DNA of 64,000 nt, taken from contig JAQFVV010000036.1 in the NCBI GenBank assembly GCA_028023455.1, forward strand, positions 5,141,576 to 5,205,575, given 5' to 3'. The notes under the pieces were generated by a model that searched no databases, was not told the DNA's origin, and saw only the letters and a list, made by a program, of their open reading frames with translations. The DNA comes from Epiperipatus broadwayi (lineage: Eukaryota; Onychophora; Udeonychophora; Euonychophora; Peripatidae). The position numbers were made by a program, and so were the translations under genes. Positions 60,505-64,000 of this stretch are shown here, piece after piece (the first letter of the stretch is position 1; the number at the start of each line of letters is the position of its first letter).

Positions 60505-61293
60505 TTGAAATAATAAATTTAACAGTTTACAAACTATTACAAACAATCCTTAAATCCGCAGAAGTACTTTCAGTTAATTTCTTAAACCTGCCTCAACTGC
60601 CATTAAATTCAAAAAAAAAAGGGAAACAAATGTCATCAATTCAAATTCCATGAATCTCGTATTTTAATGTTAGCAGCTTGTCGATTTATTAAATGCATTT
60701 TATTCCTGTTTATAAAAATTGCCTCTTTAATTTTTCTTTTACCATGGTTTCTCTCTTCATGAAGAGTTTTCACATTTTCAAAACCAAATTTAAATTTATA
60801 TTTACATGATTTTTCATGATCAAAGAATTCTTTCTTCATGAAGAGTTTTCACATTTTCAAAACCAAATTTAAATTATATTTACATGATTTTTCATGATCA
60901 AAGAAAACTGAAGGAGACATTAAATCACCATTATTTTTACTTTTTACATGCTTATATAACAATGCATGCTCCCTCAATCTCTTCTCAATACTGCACCTTG
61001 ATTCACCTATATATGATAGCATACAATCACAAAATATTTGATATGTGATATTATTTTTCTGCTTGCAGGTATGACATCCTTAGAATTATTGACTAATTTA
61101 TTAATACTGTTTGAAACATAGAATGAAACATTAAACACATTCTTATATAAATCCTTAAAAAATTTCACTTGTGGATTTGAAGTAAATGGAATAGATATCC
61201 ATTGTTTATTATTAATCTTCATTTCATTTAAATCATTATAACTTTTTTTAAATTGACATAAAGTATTGCTTACTTGTTTCATTTTATAACCAA
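60505..61293 (-). pseudogene. Penelope-like element C-terminal fragment (left arm, minus)
   Basis: On the minus strand: WISIPF, VKFFKDLY, NVFNVSFY and NNSKDVIP (61282-61007), then after a frameshift the GIY-YIG motifs ITYQIFC and LSYIGESRCSIEKRLREH. The distal EAIF...NRQAANIKIRDSW block ends near 60650, and a short 3' UTR follows. This matches the part of Penelope-like proteins after the reverse transcriptase. A ~78-bp tandem duplication (about 60755-60905) and frameshifts disable it. It keeps an uninterrupted TTAA at 60920-60923, where the right arm carries an insertion. It is 5'-truncated at the inverted junction. Confidence 0.7.
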
Positions 61294-61296
61294 CTG

Positions 61297-62826
61297 AAAA
61301 ATTATATCGTTACCAAAGTGATAAACTGAAAAATATTGAAATATTTTCCAAGGAATTGCTTGATGTTGGTTATAAAATAAAACAAATAAACAATACTTTA
61401 TGTCAATTTAAAAAAAGTTATAATGATTTAAAAGAAATGAAGATTAACAGTAAACAATGGATATCTATTCCATTTGTTTCAAATCCACAAGTGAAATTTT
61501 TTAAGGATTTATATACGAATGTGTTTAATGTTTCATTCTACGTTCCAAACAATATTAATAAATTAGTCAATAATTCTAATGATGTCATACATGTCAAGCA
61601 GAAAAATAATGTCATATATCAAACTTTTTGTGATTGTATGCTATCACATATAGGTGAATCTAGGTGCAGTATTGAGAAGAGATTGAGGAGCATGAATTGT
61701 TATATAAGCATGTAAAAAGTAAAAATAATGGTGATTTAACCCTTTTCCCGCGCTCGACGAGACTCCTCGTCGACATCTAAAATCACTCTAACTCAGTTCG
61801 TTTTTATACGATAAAATTCGTTAAATATGTATTGAATTCGTTTTTAAAAGTTCTGTACGATGGTGACATCTTCCGATTTATTTTAGAAGTAAAAAATAAA
61901 AAAAAACGCATTTAAACCTAAACAAAGAAGGAACATTATTTGTGATTGGTTCTTAGCATGCTCTCAGCCGAAAAAGACATTCTGATTGGCTGGAAAGAAC
62001 AAAGAAACTGCCTGATCAAAGAAAATAAAGAAAAACGCTGAGATTTTCATTTCGAATACGATTTAAATTATTATTAAATAATATTTATGGAAATTAAACA
62101 TAATTTTCAGAGAGAATAATAAAAAAACAAAATTATTTTCGAAAAATATTGAAGATTTAAGTAAATATATTGAAGATGTAGTAAAAAGAAATATTTACTT
62201 TTCTATAACGTAAAAGTCGATCTTTTTGTTTACATTATAACTTTTATGTTGCCGATATAGAATATCTTAGAATAAATAAATAGCAATTTATTTTTGAAAG
62301 AACTTTCGTTTTCTTCATGACCTGAAAAATTAATTATATACTTTTTATAAACGTATCTGAGTTGAATTTAATATTATAGGCGAATATGTTTTAACAATAG
62401 GCTTTGTCTTCAGTTTGTGAGTTGGCCAATTAAAAGATTTGATTTTTATCTGATACAACCAATGATAAAATTAGCGGTTTAAGGGTTAATGTCTCCTTCA
62501 GTTTACTTTGATCATGAAAAATCATGTAAATATAAATTTAAATTTGGTTTTGAAAATGTGAAAATTCTTCATGAAGAGAGAAACCATAGTAAAATAAAAA
62601 TTAAAGAGGCAATTTTTTATAAACAGGAATAAAAAGCATTTAATAAATCGACAAGCTGCTAACATTAAAATACGAGATTCGTGGGATTTGAATTGATGAT
62701 GTTTGCTTTTGCTTTTTTTTTAATTTAATGGCAGTTGAGGCAGGTTTAAGAAATTAACTGAAAGTACTTCTGTGGATTTAAGGATTGTTTGTAATAGTTT
62801 GTAAACTGTTAAATTTATTATTGCAA
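61297..62826 (+). pseudogene. Penelope-like element C-terminal fragment (right arm, split)
   Basis: The longest frame, 61356-61715 (119 aa), has WISIPF (35-40), VKFFKDLY (46-53), NVIYQTFC (85-92) and SHIGESRCSIEKRL (97-110). Upstream, the same frame can be read back to about 61310 (SDKLKNIEIFSKELLDVGYK), slightly further than the left arm. A one-base deletion just after RLR, relative to the left arm, breaks the frame. A 746-bp insertion at the TTAA (61736-61739) splits the gene. The distal part (EAIF-like, NRQAANIKIRDSW) resumes at 62486-62693. Arms and insertion together show the order of events: inverted pair first, insertion later. Confidence 0.7.
61740..62485. mobile_element. Non-autonomous piggyBac-like element, 746 bp
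   Basis: Flanked by TTAA (61736-61739 and 62486-62489), the piggyBac-family target duplication. Ends are CCCTTTTCCCGC and, read inward from the right, CCCTTAAACCGC (9 of 12 identical), with the CCC start typical of the family. Just inside the left end is a perfect 8-bp inverted repeat, TCGACGAG-ACTC-CTCGTCGA. No transposase frame. The uninterrupted left arm of the surrounding palindrome has one TTAA at the matching place, giving an empty-site control. Confidence 0.85.
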
Positions 62827-62854
62827 TTATAATTACAATTTTGTTTTTAATTAA

Positions 62855-62867
62855 TGCACATTTTATT

Positions 62868-62901
<34 letters not shown>

Positions 62902-62908
62902 AATAAAA

Positions 62909-62914
<6 letters not shown>
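62855..62914. repeat. 60-bp perfect palindrome around a TA run
   Basis: TGCACATTTTATTTAT on the left and ATAAATAAAATGTGCA on the right flank an unbroken TA run. Another TA run follows to about 62944. Same design as 35247-35304. Confidence 0.9.
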
Positions 62915-62944
<30 letters not shown>

Positions 62945-62948
<4 letters not shown>

Positions 62949-63812
62949 GCCCTTTTCTATAGGTCAGGATCAGCTCATCACAGCAAATTATTAAAAAAAT
63001 TTAAATTTAGAATATGTTATCTTTATGTCTTAGTTATGTTCTATTAATAATATCTTAAAAGTACAATTTGAAGCTAAATGAAATTACGTAATGCATAAAA
63101 TTATGATAAATCACTTAAAATAGTTAAGTAAAGCTAAACATATTATTACATATGGTTTCAAAAGCTGGCCATAATAAATAACACAGCTATAAATATTTAA
63201 AAGTATGTTTAAGAAGTTCAATTTTAATGGTCTTAAACTTATAGTTAAATAAAAGTTATATTTATTTTTAGAAATTATATTTAATAATTATAATTAATAT
63301 CATATATTTTAAAAGTAAGTTTTATGGTAATGAAAGTTATATTTAATTCTATATTTTCTAAATTATTCTTCCAAATTTTATATTATCATATTATTTTATT
63401 TAATACGATAAGTGTAGCAATTTATTATTATTCCCAGACAGAAAATCAGATACAGTCTGTCTTAGTTATATCACTCATGTGAATTGGATATAATTATTAC
63501 CTATCACAAAAGCAAATATTAAATTAGTTGTTATAAAATGCTTTTAAATAATGTAATAAAGACGAATACAGTTAATAAAAGTTAAATATTTTGTTTTAAA
63601 ATAAAATAGATAAATTAAATATTAAAGGTGGGATAAATTATTAAATATTGTTTTAAAAAAGTCATTTTAAATATTTAATTAATTTAGTAAAGTAATAATT
63701 GATTTAAAATTAATATTTTAAATAATATAATACTTAATATTTTTTATTTTGAAATTTAATTGTGTAAAAATGTAACAATATGCAAATTTGGTATCAAACG
63801 AAAAGTAACAAT
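62945..63812. other. A+T-rich stretch, nothing recognised
   Basis: No frame, repeat or RNA gene seen. Confidence 0.4.
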
Positions 63813-63892
63813 CCACCAATAGGATGAGGTATTTTATAGGATATAAATACCATTGCAAGGGGGTGTAAAGGGTGATCAAATGTATCAGTGAT
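63813..63892 (+). promoter_or_regulatory. Candidate promoter: CCAAT box, TATA box, TCAGT
   Basis: ACCAATAGG at about 63815-63823, ATATAAATAC at 63841-63850, a G-rich GGGGGTGTAAAGGGTG, then TCAGTG at 63885-63890. CCAAT and TATA spacing is promoter-like. The TATA-to-TCAGT distance (~45 bp) is longer than usual, so the real start may be elsewhere. The window ends 108 bp later without a recognisable coding start. Confidence 0.3.
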
Positions 63893-64000
63893 TGATATCA
63901 GTAGCTATCGAGAAGATAGTAATTTTAAATTTTTATTATTTTAGTCAATTTTTTAGTACTCTCGTACAATTTATTTGCAAAACTAATAGGACATTTATTT

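Overview
This window is noncoding-looking, strongly A+T-rich animal DNA made almost entirely of transposable elements, their remnants and simple repeats. I recognise no host protein-coding gene, no functional tRNA or rRNA gene, and nothing bacterial. The element mix points to an invertebrate metazoan: an RTE-type LINE with a GATGATG-type 3' tail, Penelope-like (GIY-YIG) retroelement fragments, tRNA-derived SINEs with poly-A tails, hAT-like, piggyBac-like and TA-flanked foldback elements, long-LTR retrotransposons, and TCAGT-type initiator motifs. An arthropod (arachnid-like) genome is my best guess. The sequence does not settle the species.

Layout. 1-6281: an LTR retrotransposon (LTR-A) with LTRs of about 2.1 kb, a lysine-tRNA-type primer site, an unusual tandem leader array and only a charged coiled-coil gag-like frame. 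6.8-7.1 kb: a repeat carrying a hammerhead-ribozyme-like fold. 9.1-10.8 kb: a SINE, a decayed RTE fragment and a short hAT-like element with an 8-bp target duplication. 12.9-15.4 kb: a solo LTR-A. 16.4-18.4 kb: a solo LTR of a second family (LTR-B). 18.5-22.2 kb: a foldback MITE followed by the best-preserved LINE (endonuclease plus reverse transcriptase). 22.9 kb: a SINE with clear target duplications. 23.7-25.5 kb: a diverged direct repeat interrupted by an element whose terminal direct repeats each carry a hammerhead-like motif. 28.8-31.2 kb: an unrecognised higher-GC, LTR-like block. 34.6-38.2 kb: LINE fragments, a tandem repeat and a foldback element. 39.9 kb: a possible promoter and first exon. 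41.4-42.2 kb: a Penelope-like C-terminal fragment. 44.5-51 kb: possible LTRs, a SINE-like piece, a hammerhead-family dimer and a truncated LTR-B. 53.5-55.1 kb: a foldback element and a GAA/TTC run of about 590 bp. 55.7-56.9 kb: a decayed reverse transcriptase. 58.4-62.9 kb: a solo LTR-B, then a 2.3-kb inverted pair of Penelope-like fragments, one arm split by a piggyBac-like insertion whose empty site is preserved in the other arm.

The most interesting theme is a small set of repeats (near 6.9, 24.7, 25.1 and 48.5 kb) that fit a type I hammerhead ribozyme with a very short stem III. They occur as direct-repeat or dimer arrangements with spacings of about 424 and 454 bp. That resembles metazoan retrozymes, non-autonomous elements that spread through self-cleaved circular RNA. 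Penelope-like and RTE reverse transcriptases in the same window are plausible, unproven helpers. All alignments were made by eye, so boundaries are approximate except where exact duplications are stated.
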